Source: Sphingobacterium bambusae
GTDB lineage: Bacteria; Bacteroidota; Bacteroidia; Sphingobacteriales; Sphingobacteriaceae
Length of the DNA stretch: 64,000 bases
NCBI RefSeq assembly: GCF_033955345.1
Contig: NZ_CP138332.1
Span: forward strand, 4,898,001 to 4,962,000
Direction of reading: 5' to 3'
The notes under the pieces were generated by a model that ran no database searches, was not told where the DNA came from, and worked only from the letters and a program-made list of their open reading frames with translations. The position numbers were made by a program, and so were the translations under genes. The first letter of the stretch is position 1, and the number at the start of each line of letters is the position of its first letter. Shown one piece after another: positions 49,926 to 58,487 of the stretch.

Positions 49926-51062
49926 TTAGGCTACGCTTTCCTTGCGTGACTTTAATTTTGCCACCTTGATCACGTTGCCTGTTAATTTCTGTATGCCATC
50001 GAGGTTTTTACGTTCCTCACTGCTGCATAGCGATACAGCAATACCGGTTTTTCCGGCTCTACCCGTTCTACCGATACGGTGCACGTAGGTTTCGGATACT
50101 TCGGGCAGTTCGTAGTTGATCACGTGAGGTAGCTCGTCGATGTCTATACCTCGTGCCGCAATATCCGTTGCCACTAAGATCTGTATTTTTCCATTTTTGA
50201 ACTCACTCAATGCCTTTTGGCGAGCACCTTGCGACTTGTTTCCGTGTATGGCCATGGCATGAAAACCTTGCTTGTTGAGCATCTTCGCAACGCGATCGGC
50301 ACCGTGCTTCGTCCGAGTGAACACTAGTGTCTGTTTCGGGTTTTCTTGTCGCAATAGGGAAACGAGAAACTTTGGTTTTTCGGGTTTTTCCACATGATAT
50401 ACCGACTGCTCGATAAGTGCTGCCGTTGACGACACCGGATTTACGTTGATCTCTACATTTTCGCGAAGGATGGATGTAGCAAACTTGCGGATAGGAGGTG
50501 GCATCGTTGCCGAAAAGAACAGGGTTTGTCTTTTCGCCGGTAGGAAGCTTAATATTTTCTTGATATCATTCACAAAACCCATATCCAGCATGGTGTCTGC
50601 TTCATCGAGCACAAGGATCTCTACCGAAGAAAGTTTAATTTCCTGCTGCCGTGCCAAGTCTAGTAGACGTCCCGGCGTAGCGATGACGATGTCAGTACCT
50701 TTGCGCAGGCTGCTAATCTGCATGTTGGCAGAAACGCCTCCGAATATCAACGTTTGTCTGGTCTTTAGGTATTTTCCGTATAACTTGAAGTTTTCTTCTA
50801 TTTGTATGGCCAGCTCGCGTGTAGGCGTCAATACCAGCACACGTGGTGCTCCATTAGACGACTTTACTGCTGCAATTTTTTGAATGGATGGAATGGCAAA
50901 GGCTGCCGTTTTTCCCGTGCCAGTTTGTGCACAACCAATAAGGTCTTTATTGCTCAAAATAACCGGTATAGCCTTCTCCTGTATAGGCGAAGGGTTGTTA
51001 TAGCCCATTTCGCGTATAGCGTCTAGAATAGGCGGAATAATGTTTAAATCTTGAAATGTCAT
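49926..51062 (-). CDS. DEAD-box RNA helicase, RhlE-type
   Basis: 378 residues, the short core form without the basic C-terminal tail. Motifs in order: Q motif (MGYNNPSPIQEKAIPVI), Walker A AQTGTGKTA, PTRELA, TPGRLLD, DEAD, SAT, and in domain 2 VFTRTKHGADRVA, ATDIAARGIDID and HRIGRTGR. It unwinds RNA duplexes in ribosome assembly or mRNA turnover, especially in the cold. A cold-shock gene lies downstream and a ~190-nt leader upstream. Confidence 0.96.
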   Translation of the reverse strand: MTFQDLNIIPPILDAIREMGYNNPSPIQEKAIPVILSNKDLIGCAQTGTGKTAAFAIPSIQKIAAVKSSNGAPRVLVLTPTRELAIQIEENFKLYGKYLKTRQTLIFGGVSANMQISSLRKGTDIVIATPGRLLDLARQQEIKLSSVEILVLDEADTMLDMGFVNDIKKILSFLPAKRQTLFFSATMPPPIRKFATSILRENVEINVNPVSSTAALIEQSVYHVEKPEKPKFLVSLLRQENPKQTLVFTRTKHGADRVAKMLNKQGFHAMAIHGNKSQGARQKALSEFKNGKIQILVATDIAARGIDIDELPHVINYELPEVSETYVHRIGRTGRAGKTGIAVSLCSSEERKNLDGIQKLTGNVIKVAKLKSRKESVA

Positions 51063-51573
51063 GATAGAGTAGGAAATCTCTTACGCGCAGCGAAAGCTAT
51101 CCCTTGAAAGGCCTTTAAGTGTATAGTGGATGTTTTTTGCTGACAATCCAAATGTGGTGATCATTGTTCTTTTCCTAAATAAATAATAGGCGGCTGATAA
51201 AGCGAAAACTGAACAATAAAAATCAAATCAGCAATAGCAAAGGCAGTAGCCTGAATAAGGAACAAAGGTACAGTAAATTTGTGTAAACAAAATATTTATT
51301 TTTTTTCGTTTATAATAACACCCGGAAAGATCGGTTAGGCGGCCTTTTAAATCCCTATGGAAAGGGCATTAGCCTTAGTTTTGCCTTCATATTTTAAGAA
51401 ATACTTTTAAAATTAAATTTTTGTTTTAACGGATTGACATACAAGTTCTTTTGTTGTTTTGCGTGGAAAATGACGTGTTTTGCTCTTTAGCATAGACCTC
51501 TACCTTTCTAGAAAGCCTATTTTATTTTGTACATTTACAAAAATCGGCAAACCATACGTGGCCGGTTAGTAAT
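51063..51573. other. 510-nt intergenic region with divergent promoters and a long helicase leader
   Basis: No coding frame of note on either strand. The helicase promoter lies at 51263-51291 on the minus strand, leaving an untranslated leader of roughly 190 nt. The other half (51300-51573) is A/T-rich, holds a 12-bp palindrome CTTTCTAGAAAG (51504-51515) and TACATTTA (51530-51537), a near-match to the -7 consensus, in front of the acyl-CoA dehydrogenase gene. Confidence 0.7.
51263..51291 (-). promoter_or_regulatory. Promoter of the helicase/cold-shock unit
   Basis: On the minus strand TTTG (51291-51288), 17 nt of spacer and TACCTTTG (51270-51263) match both Bacteroidota elements (-33 TTTG and -7 TAnnTTTG). 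It is the most complete promoter seen in this window. Transcription would begin near 51256, about 190 nt before the ATG. Confidence 0.75.
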
Positions 51574-53064
51574 ATGAAAGAAAACTATAGTGAATTTTTA
51601 GGTCGTTTTGAGAAGAGGTTGCATTGCCTTTTCCATAGCGAATCGAATATCAATGAATTGAGTGTGAACCGCGGCCTTCCTGCCGAAATATGGGACGGCA
51701 TAATGGAGTTGAAACCACTTAGCGTGGCTATTCCAGAGGAATTTGCTGGACGGGGTACACAGGTGAAAGAATGTTTAGGAATTCTAGCCGCGGCCTCGTA
51801 TGAATCGCTGCCTCTATCATTGACCTTCGGTATCAACATAGCGTTGTTTCTCGAGCCCTTCGCCAAGTATGGACAAGAGGGGATGAAGAACTACGTCTTT
51901 AGTCGCTTTTTGGAAGGACAAGCGATGGGCGGGTTAATGATTACGGAACCTGATTTTGGAAGCGACGCCCTAAACATGCGTACATTTTACACGCAGGAGC
52001 AGGACTCTTATCGCTTAAAAGGGACAAAGCATTGGCAGGGACTTACCGGAATGGCTGAGTTTTGGCTTGTGGCGGCTCGTAAACAGTTGGCCGATGGCGA
52101 ATTGGCGCGCGATATAGATTTCTTCGTAACAGATAATAATAAAGAAGGACAGAAAATTCATGTAGAGCACTATTTTAACAACCTCGGGCTGTACATGATT
52201 CCATATGGTTTGAATACAATTGATATCGAAGTGCCCGCTGAACAGAAGTTGTTGCAGCATAGCACTGGTATTAAAATGATGTTGGACATTCTGCATCGCA
52301 GCAGGCTGCAATTTCCGGGGATGGGCATGGGCTTTATCAAACGTATGTTGGATGAAGCGTTGGCTCACTGCACCAGCCGCAAGGTAGGAGCACAAAAGTT
52401 GCTTGAGTTGGATTCGGTACAGTATCAGTTGTCACGTATTCAATCTTCGTATTCCCTTTGCTCAGGTATGTGTGCACGCAGCACAGCCATTAGTGGTATT
52501 GATCACGACCTAGCGACTAAAGGCTTGGAAGCCAATTCTATGAAAGCGTTGGTGACCGATTTAATGCAGGAAGCAGCACAGATTTGCGTGCAGCTATCCG
52601 GCTCTAGCGGTTACAAGATCGATCACGTTGCGGGACGTGGGATCGTGGATAGTCGTCCTTTCCAAATATTCGAAGGGTCAAACGAAATGCTGTATACACA
52701 GATTGCTGAAATCGTGGTTAAGCAGATGAAAAAGGAAAAACAGTCGAATTTGGGCGTTTTCTTGCAAACATTGGAACAAACGAAGCTTATAGGCGACCGC
52801 TTTGCCAAGCTGCTTGATTTTACTTTGCCCGAGGGCATGGTGCAACGTCAATTGATAGTGTTGGGTAAAGTTATCGCCCGTCTCATTACGTTGCAGTATG
52901 TTTTTGAGATGAGCGCCAAAGGCTTCCGATCGGATCTATATGAAAATAGTTTCAAGCATATGCAGATGGATATTCGCAAATTGCTTTCGGACTTCTCGAA
53001 TGTCAATAACGCGACACCTATTGTCGAGTATCAAGAGGCTTCCAACTGGATGGATTTTATCTAG
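51574..53064 (+). CDS. Acyl-CoA dehydrogenase family flavoprotein
   Basis: 496 residues, longer than the ~385 of classical members because of a C-terminal extension (about 390-496). Family features are MGGLMITEPDFGSDALNMRT (flavin/substrate site), the strand LKGTKHWQGLTGMAEFWLVA, RSRLQFPGMGMGFIKRMLDE and the loop FEGSNEMLYTQIAE, whose Glu367 is at the position of the catalytic base. It oxidises an acyl-CoA or a related substrate with FAD. It stands alone between two intergenic signals. Confidence 0.88.
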   Translation: MKENYSEFLGRFEKRLHCLFHSESNINELSVNRGLPAEIWDGIMELKPLSVAIPEEFAGRGTQVKECLGILAAASYESLPLSLTFGINIALFLEPFAKYGQEGMKNYVFSRFLEGQAMGGLMITEPDFGSDALNMRTFYTQEQDSYRLKGTKHWQGLTGMAEFWLVAARKQLADGELARDIDFFVTDNNKEGQKIHVEHYFNNLGLYMIPYGLNTIDIEVPAEQKLLQHSTGIKMMLDILHRSRLQFPGMGMGFIKRMLDEALAHCTSRKVGAQKLLELDSVQYQLSRIQSSYSLCSGMCARSTAISGIDHDLATKGLEANSMKALVTDLMQEAAQICVQLSGSSGYKIDHVAGRGIVDSRPFQIFEGSNEMLYTQIAEIVVKQMKKEKQSNLGVFLQTLEQTKLIGDRFAKLLDFTLPEGMVQRQLIVLGKVIARLITLQYVFEMSAKGFRSDLYENSFKHMQMDIRKLLSDFSNVNNATPIVEYQEASNWMDFI

Positions 53065-53079
53065 AAAACTAGGTTATAT

Positions 53080-53129
53080 ACTAAACAGAACAGGCTCAGC
53101 AAATTCTTGCTGAGCCTGTTCTGTTTAGT
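53080..53129. terminator. Bidirectional terminator between acyl-CoA dehydrogenase and phzF-like genes
   Basis: A perfect 23-bp inverted repeat (53080-53102 with 53107-53129) around an ATTC loop lies between convergent genes. It is the longest perfect stem in the window. Confidence 0.9.
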
Positions 53130-53167
53130 GCCTAAACCAACCAAGTAGCTTTCTTTACGGGGAGGTC

Positions 53168-53965
53168 TTAGTATTCCGGAAGAAATATTTCGCCACGCAG
53201 ATAGAGCGCTGCACGTCCGGCAATTTCTACGCGGTCTTTTTGGTGGGCGCAATACAGTTCGCCACCCCGCTTGGAGAGTTGGCGCGCCGTTAATGTTTGT
53301 TTGCCGAGTTTTTGACTCCAATAAGGGATGAGGGTGCTGTGGGCCGAGCCACAAACGGGATCTTCGTCAACGCCCACGGCAGGTCCGAAAAAGCGAGATA
53401 CAAAGTCCTGATTATCGCCTCTTGCGGTAACGATAATCCCACGGGCATCGATCTCTTTCATCAGTTGCAGGTTGGGAATAAGCTCGGCAATCTCTTTTTC
53501 GGAAGAAAAAACGAGCATATAGTCCGTCTTTCCTCGATAGGCTTCGATAGGTCTGGCATTCGTAGCTTCGATCAGGAGGTCGGTCAAGTCGGTTTTTTCG
53601 ATTTGGTCTGTCGGAAAATCCAAGGCGAAAAGTCCGTCGACGACGTTGACATGTAGATAGCCACTGCGTTGCGAATGAAAGGTAATTTGCTGCTGCGAGG
53701 GCTCTTCAAAGTGGTGGATGACGTAGGCCGCGGCAAGGGTTGCATGTCCACAGAGGTCCACCTCGACGGCAGGTGTAAACCAACGGATGGCGTAATGCTC
53801 GGCATGTTTGACATAAAAGGCCGTTTCAGACAGGTTGTTTTCCGCTGCAATGTTTAACAATTGTTCATCGGAAAGCCACTTGTCTAGTGGGCACACGGCG
53901 GCAGGGTTTCCTCCAAACGTTGTAGCGCTAAATGCATCGATTTGAAAAATAGGGGTGCTGTGCAT
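53168..53965 (-). CDS. PhzF-family isomerase-like protein
   Basis: 265 residues. Family motifs: QIDAFSATTFGGNPAAVCPL at the start, the catalytic Glu47 in ENNLSETAFYV, TPAVEVDLCGHATLAAAYV in the first half and FFGPAVGVDEDPVCGSAHST in the second half. The two halves are the duplicated diaminopimelate-epimerase-like fold. Stand-alone PhzF-like proteins occur without phenazine genes, as here, and their substrates are mostly unknown. It is downstream of a MocR regulator with 24 nt between them, so it probably belongs to that transcript. Confidence 0.92.
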   Translation of the reverse strand: MHSTPIFQIDAFSATTFGGNPAAVCPLDKWLSDEQLLNIAAENNLSETAFYVKHAEHYAIRWFTPAVEVDLCGHATLAAAYVIHHFEEPSQQQITFHSQRSGYLHVNVVDGLFALDFPTDQIEKTDLTDLLIEATNARPIEAYRGKTDYMLVFSSEKEIAELIPNLQLMKEIDARGIIVTARGDNQDFVSRFFGPAVGVDEDPVCGSAHSTLIPYWSQKLGKQTLTARQLSKRGGELYCAHQKDRVEIAGRAALYLRGEIFLPEY

Positions 53966-53989
53966 GGTATTTAAATTAGCTATGTTGTA

Positions 53990-55408
53990 TTACTGTGTAC
54001 GAATCAAGTTTCCCAAACGCTGTAGATCGAAACGTAGGCCCTCATTCCATTCGAGTGCAAAGTTCAAACGTAAGCAGTTGTTGTAGCGGTTATGTTGGGT
54101 GAACATGCGGCCCGGAGCGAAGCCTATTTTTTGACGGATAGCGAGATCGTATAGCTTGCTGCTGTCGCAATTTTTATCAAGCTCTACCCAAAGCATAAAT
54201 CCACCCTGTGGACGTGATATTTTGGTGCCTTCCGGGAAGTAGTTATGTATCACGTCTTCGTAATGAAAGAAATTTGCTTGTAGTTTTTTTCGTAGCAAGC
54301 GCAGGTGATGATCGTAGCGTCCATGTTCCATAAACTCGGCCACTACTTCTTGGTGTAGGGAGGGCATAGCAATGGTCTGCAGGAGTTTTTGGCGTAGTAC
54401 TTGGCTTTTGTAGCGTCCGGGGGCCACCCAGCCAATGCGGTATCCCGAGGCCAAGGTCTTGGATACCGAGCTGCACCACATCACGATGCCCGCCTCATCA
54501 AAGGCTTTGCAGGGCTTAGGGCGGCTGTTGTCGAAGGCTAGGTTACCGTAGATATCGTCTTCAATCAAGGGGATATTGTGCTGGGTTAGCATGGCTACCA
54601 GCTCTTTTTTATGTGCTTCGGGCATACTAGAGCCTAAAGGATTGGAGAAATTGGTTACGAAACAGCATACATCGATTTTATGAAGCACTTTCTGCAAGGC
54701 GTCAAGATGAATCCCGGTGAGGGGATGAGTGGGGATTTCAATTGCTTTTAGTCCCAATGCTTTGATGATCTGTATGGTGCCAAAGTAGATAGGGCTTTCG
54801 ATAGCTACGGTGTCGCCCGGTTTTGTGACCGCCATAAGGCAGTTATATATCGCATTCATGGCGCCGGAGGTGGTAATAAGATCGTCCGCTTTTAATTTTC
54901 CATCCCATAACATGGACCATTTTGCAACGGAGCGCCTCAAATTGGCACTTCCCTGCACATCTTCATAGGACATCGATGCATCATGAAGATCCGTACGCCG
55001 AGCCAGCGTGATTAGGCTCTTGTGAAGTTTTTCTGTTGGCAATAGTGTTTTATCGGGCACCCCCAACGAGAACTGGCGAATTTCTTTGTTTTGCAGGTTG
55101 CTGAAAACCTTGGATATGAGGTCATCCGATATTTGTTCCTGTTCATTATAGCTGGGCAAAGAGCTGCTGGGCAAAGGTAGCTTGCGCAATGAGGTATGGC
55201 TAACAAAGTATCCCGACCGCGACAGGCCGTGGATGAGTGAGCGTCCTTCTAAAGTAAGGTAGGCTTGTTTGATGGTGTTGAGCCCCACTTGATGGAGTTG
55301 CTGCAGGCTACGCAGTGAGGGCAGCTTGTCGCCCGGGCTTAGTGTGCCCGCTTTAATCTGGTTTTCCATTTGGGCGGCTATTTTTAGATATAATGCTTCC
55401 TTCTTCAT
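53990..55408 (-). CDS. MocR-type GntR/aminotransferase-fold transcriptional regulator
   Basis: 472 residues. An N-terminal GntR winged-helix domain (about 1-68, LYLKIAAQMENQIKAGTLSP, LPSLRSLQQLHQVGLNTIKQ) is joined by a linker to a fold-type-I aminotransferase domain with VAIESPIYFGTIQIIKALGL, IPLIEDDIYGNLAFDN and the PLP-lysine motif SSVSKTLASGYRIGW. MocR regulators sense PLP and amino-acid-like ligands. It is flanked on the same strand by a GNAT-like gene upstream (21 nt) and phzF-like gene downstream, and likely controls this cluster. Confidence 0.92.
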   Translation of the reverse strand: MKKEALYLKIAAQMENQIKAGTLSPGDKLPSLRSLQQLHQVGLNTIKQAYLTLEGRSLIHGLSRSGYFVSHTSLRKLPLPSSSLPSYNEQEQISDDLISKVFSNLQNKEIRQFSLGVPDKTLLPTEKLHKSLITLARRTDLHDASMSYEDVQGSANLRRSVAKWSMLWDGKLKADDLITTSGAMNAIYNCLMAVTKPGDTVAIESPIYFGTIQIIKALGLKAIEIPTHPLTGIHLDALQKVLHKIDVCCFVTNFSNPLGSSMPEAHKKELVAMLTQHNIPLIEDDIYGNLAFDNSRPKPCKAFDEAGIVMWCSSVSKTLASGYRIGWVAPGRYKSQVLRQKLLQTIAMPSLHQEVVAEFMEHGRYDHHLRLLRKKLQANFFHYEDVIHNYFPEGTKISRPQGGFMLWVELDKNCDSSKLYDLAIRQKIGFAPGRMFTQHNRYNNCLRLNFALEWNEGLRFDLQRLGNLIRTQ

Positions 55409-55429
55409 TCTTTTACAACCGGTATTTTA

Positions 55430-55828
55430 TTAATTCCATTGATTGATCCATCGTACTAAAATAGTGATGTCTGTCGCCAATATTTCAGCCTCACATAAGT
55501 CGCCGAAGCTTTGTTTAAAAATCTCTTCTGAAAATAAAACTAACTTTCTTTTCGATACGTTGTCTACATTTTTTTTATCAAAGCAGGTATGAATTTCGAT
55601 GGATCTTCCTTCCACGCAAACTGCACGAGCGAAGCCGATGATTTGTTGGTCTTCCTGCAAGATCGCTAGCGGTATGCCGAAGTCTGCCTGCACCGTGTTT
55701 GCCGCTACGCTAGCACTATGTTTATCGCGAATATTTGTCTTGTTTCCGCTTCGGTATACCGATACCAGCGCGCGCATGTCTTCAAGGTATACGGGTCTAC
55801 AGAACTGTTCATCATGTTGCTTTTCCAT
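55430..55828 (-). CDS. Small GNAT-like protein
   Basis: 132 residues from ATG 55828 (MEKQHDEQFCRPVYLEDMRA); an ATG at 55849 is also in frame but falls close to the -7 box. A beta strand before a Gly turn (LAILQEDQQIIGFARAVCVE) resembles the central sheet of acetyltransferases, yet the acetyl-CoA loop Q/RxxGxG/A is not clear. It could equally be a degenerate or different fold. First gene of the set with the MocR and PhzF-like genes. Confidence 0.55.
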   Translation of the reverse strand: MEKQHDEQFCRPVYLEDMRALVSVYRSGNKTNIRDKHSASVAANTVQADFGIPLAILQEDQQIIGFARAVCVEGRSIEIHTCFDKKNVDNVSKRKLVLFSEEIFKQSFGDLCEAEILATDITILVRWINQWN

Positions 55829-56146
55829 GGCTCTATCTTCTTTGTGCATACAAAGCTATTCGGATGGAAGCAGCAGATACAGATCCAAATAAAGGAATTT
55901 TTTAGGACACAGACGAGGTTTTTGTTTGCTTGCACAGGTGTTTGCTCAGGGCAGCGGCTTTACACAAATGTAAACTGCTTGCAGAAGTTTTGCTAACACG
56001 TATTTGCAAGGCTGAAAACATAAAAAAATATAATGCATAAGTTAGGGCTGAATTGCGCAAGAATTAGTTCCTTTGTCCTGCGTCAGGTCGGTTAGTAATG
56101 GCTTATCGACCACCGGACGTCGATTTATTGTATTAATTTATATCAT
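55829..56146. other. Divergent intergenic region (about 318 nt)
   Basis: It separates the GNAT-like/MocR/PhzF set from the GH92 gene. On the minus strand TAGCTTTG (55858-55851) is a consensus -7 box for the first of these. On the plus strand GGTCG-N16-CGACC (56086-56111) lies 36 nt before the GH92 start. No coding frame is convincing. Confidence 0.6.
55851..55858 (-). promoter_or_regulatory. -7 box (TAGCTTTG) of the GNAT-like/MocR/PhzF unit
   Basis: It matches TAnnTTTG on the minus strand and lies 22 nt before ATG 55828, which supports that start over ATG 55849. Confidence 0.5.
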
Positions 56147-58384
56147 ATGCCTTTTTTATTTAGATGCTTTTTGACTTTAAGTTTGCTTGGCGGGCTAGCC
56201 TTTGCCCAAAAGCAACCTATTGATTATGTAAATCCTTTTATCGGTACCACAAACTATGGAACAACAAATCCAGGAGCCCAAATGCCGCAAGGGCTGATGA
56301 ACGTATCACCTTTTAATGTGATGGGATCTACGTTGAATGCTGTTGATAAAGATGCGCGTTGGTGGTCTACACCATATGAATATAACAATAAGTATTTCAC
56401 TGGTTTTTCGCATGTCAACTTAAGTGGTGTTGGATGTCCGGACATGGGGAGCCTTTTGCTGATGGCAACTGGAGGTGCTCTGGAAGTTGACTACCATAAA
56501 TATGGAAGCACATATAGCCAAGAAGCTGCTCGTCCGGGATATTACACGAATACGTTGGATAAATATGCGATCAAGGCCGAGGCGTCCGCGACGCAGCGCG
56601 TAGGTATTTCGCGATTTACTTTTCCGAAGGGGCAGCACCACATTCTGCTGAATCTAGGTGAGGGATTGACCAACGAGACGGGAGCCAGTGTGCGCCGTGT
56701 GAGCGACACCGAGGTAGAAGGTTCGAAGTTGCTGGGTTCTTTTTGCTATACCAATAACCAAGCAGTGTATCCCATTTATTTTGTCTTGCGTGTAAATAAA
56801 AAACCAACACGTGCCGGATCATGGAAATTTCAACGACCGGGCGCAGCGTGGGAGAACGATTGGAATAAAGACGCTGGAAAATACAAGCTTTTCACAGACT
56901 ACCGCGCTGAACTATCGGGCGATGACATAGGCAGTTACTTTACCTTCGATACACAAGCGGGCGAGACCGTGGAGGTGCAGCTCGCGGTGTCTTTTGTGAG
57001 CATAGAAAATGCACGACGTAACTTGGAAGCGGAGCAGCCGGTGGGTGGTTTTGATGCTATTCGCAAGCAGGCAGAAGCGGCTTGGAACAAAGACCTGTCA
57101 AAGATTGAAGTCGAAGGTGGAACAGATGATCAAAAGACGGTGTTCTACACCGCACTTTACCATGCCTTGATTCACCCCAACGTGTTTCAGGATGTCAATG
57201 GCGAGTATCCCGCTATGGAAACGCGCGAGACCCTTAAGTCGGATGGCAACCGGTATACCGTGTTTTCCCTCTGGGATACCTATCGGAATGTACAACCCTT
57301 GATGAGCCTACTTTTTCCCGAACGCCAGCGGGACATGATTCGTTCTATGATTGGGATGTACAAGGAGCATGGCTGGATGCCAAAATGGGAACTGTACAGC
57401 CGTGAATCTTATACCATGGATGGCGATCCAGCTATACCTGTTATTGTCGATGCCTACATGAAGGGAATTCGTGATTATGATATCAATGCCGTGTACGAGG
57501 CCTTTTATAAATCGGCTACGGTGACGGATAGCAGCAATCGGATAAGACCGGATAACGCGGATTATGTAAAATATCATTATGTGCCTTTACGTGATTCGTT
57601 CGATAATTCGGTATCGCACGCAATTGAATATTATGTGGCCGACTGGAACTTGGCGCAGTTGGCGAAATCATTGGGCAAGACAGCGGATGCCAAGTTGTTT
57701 GAAGAACGTGCACAGGGTTACAAGAAATATTACTCCAAAGAGTCTGGCACTTTTCGCCCGATTCTGCCAGACGGGAGCTTTCTGACGCCTTTTGACCCGC
57801 TGATGGGTGCTAATTTTGAACCCAACCACGGTTTTCATGAAGGTAATGCCTGGAATTACAGCTTTGCCGTGCCTCATGATATTCCTGGCTTAATAAAGCT
57901 TATGGGCGGCAAAAAGAACTTCGTGGACAAGCTGCAAGCGACGTTTGATAAGGGATACTTTGATGTAACCAATGAGCCTGACATGCTTTATCCGCATATC
58001 TTCTCGGAAATAGCAGGGGAGGAATGGCGCACGCAAAAGCTGGTTAGCGCCATATTGCAAGAACATTTTACCAATACGCCTGCCGGTATTCCTGGCAATG
58101 ATGACACGGGAACCATGTCAACCTGGGCCTCTATGAATATGATGGGCATTTATCCGCTTTGTCCTGGGCGTCCAGATTATACTGTTGTTACGCCGGTATT
58201 TGATAAGGTGACAATTCATTTAGATCCAGCTTATCATCAAGTTGCTAGCCAGTTGGTTATCCGAAAGGAAGGCAAAGGGGCGTACATCAAACGAATCAAG
58301 GTCGACGGAAAGGTAAATTCTGGGTTCAAAATTGGGCACCAGCAATTGGTACACAGTAAGGAAATAGTGATTGAAACCAAGTAA
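56147..58384 (+). CDS. GH92 family exo-alpha-mannosidase
   Basis: 745 residues with a signal peptide (about 1-20, GGLAFAQ). Family features: the mature start IDYVNPFIGTTNYGTTNPGA, FTGFSHVNLSGVGCPDMGSL, a central alpha/alpha barrel beginning near 300 (TVFYTALYHALIHPNVFQDV, FSLWDTYRNVQPLMSLLFPE), and the catalytic loop GNDDTGTMSTWASMNMMGIY. These calcium-dependent enzymes remove alpha-linked mannose from N-glycans or mannans in the periplasm. No other glycan-use genes adjoin it, so it is not part of a full PUL here. Confidence 0.93.
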   Translation: MPFLFRCFLTLSLLGGLAFAQKQPIDYVNPFIGTTNYGTTNPGAQMPQGLMNVSPFNVMGSTLNAVDKDARWWSTPYEYNNKYFTGFSHVNLSGVGCPDMGSLLLMATGGALEVDYHKYGSTYSQEAARPGYYTNTLDKYAIKAEASATQRVGISRFTFPKGQHHILLNLGEGLTNETGASVRRVSDTEVEGSKLLGSFCYTNNQAVYPIYFVLRVNKKPTRAGSWKFQRPGAAWENDWNKDAGKYKLFTDYRAELSGDDIGSYFTFDTQAGETVEVQLAVSFVSIENARRNLEAEQPVGGFDAIRKQAEAAWNKDLSKIEVEGGTDDQKTVFYTALYHALIHPNVFQDVNGEYPAMETRETLKSDGNRYTVFSLWDTYRNVQPLMSLLFPERQRDMIRSMIGMYKEHGWMPKWELYSRESYTMDGDPAIPVIVDAYMKGIRDYDINAVYEAFYKSATVTDSSNRIRPDNADYVKYHYVPLRDSFDNSVSHAIEYYVADWNLAQLAKSLGKTADAKLFEERAQGYKKYYSKESGTFRPILPDGSFLTPFDPLMGANFEPNHGFHEGNAWNYSFAVPHDIPGLIKLMGGKKNFVDKLQATFDKGYFDVTNEPDMLYPHIFSEIAGEEWRTQKLVSAILQEHFTNTPAGIPGNDDTGTMSTWASMNMMGIYPLCPGRPDYTVVTPVFDKVTIHLDPAYHQVASQLVIRKEGKGAYIKRIKVDGKVNSGFKIGHQQLVHSKEIVIETK

Positions 58385-58423
58385 GTAGCTTGGGAGAGCT
58401 ACGTTAGCTGTTCTCATCAAAAA

Positions 58424-58455
58424 AAATGCCCGTATGTAAAGACATATGGGCATTT
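58424..58455. terminator. Terminator between the GH92 and treZ genes
   Basis: AAATGCCCGTATGT pairs with ACATATGGGCATTT with one G-T pair and a 4-nt loop; A-rich on the left and T-rich on the right, between convergent genes. Confidence 0.82.
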
Positions 58456-58487
58456 GCTTTTTTTGCCAAAACTTTTCCTGTCTCTAT

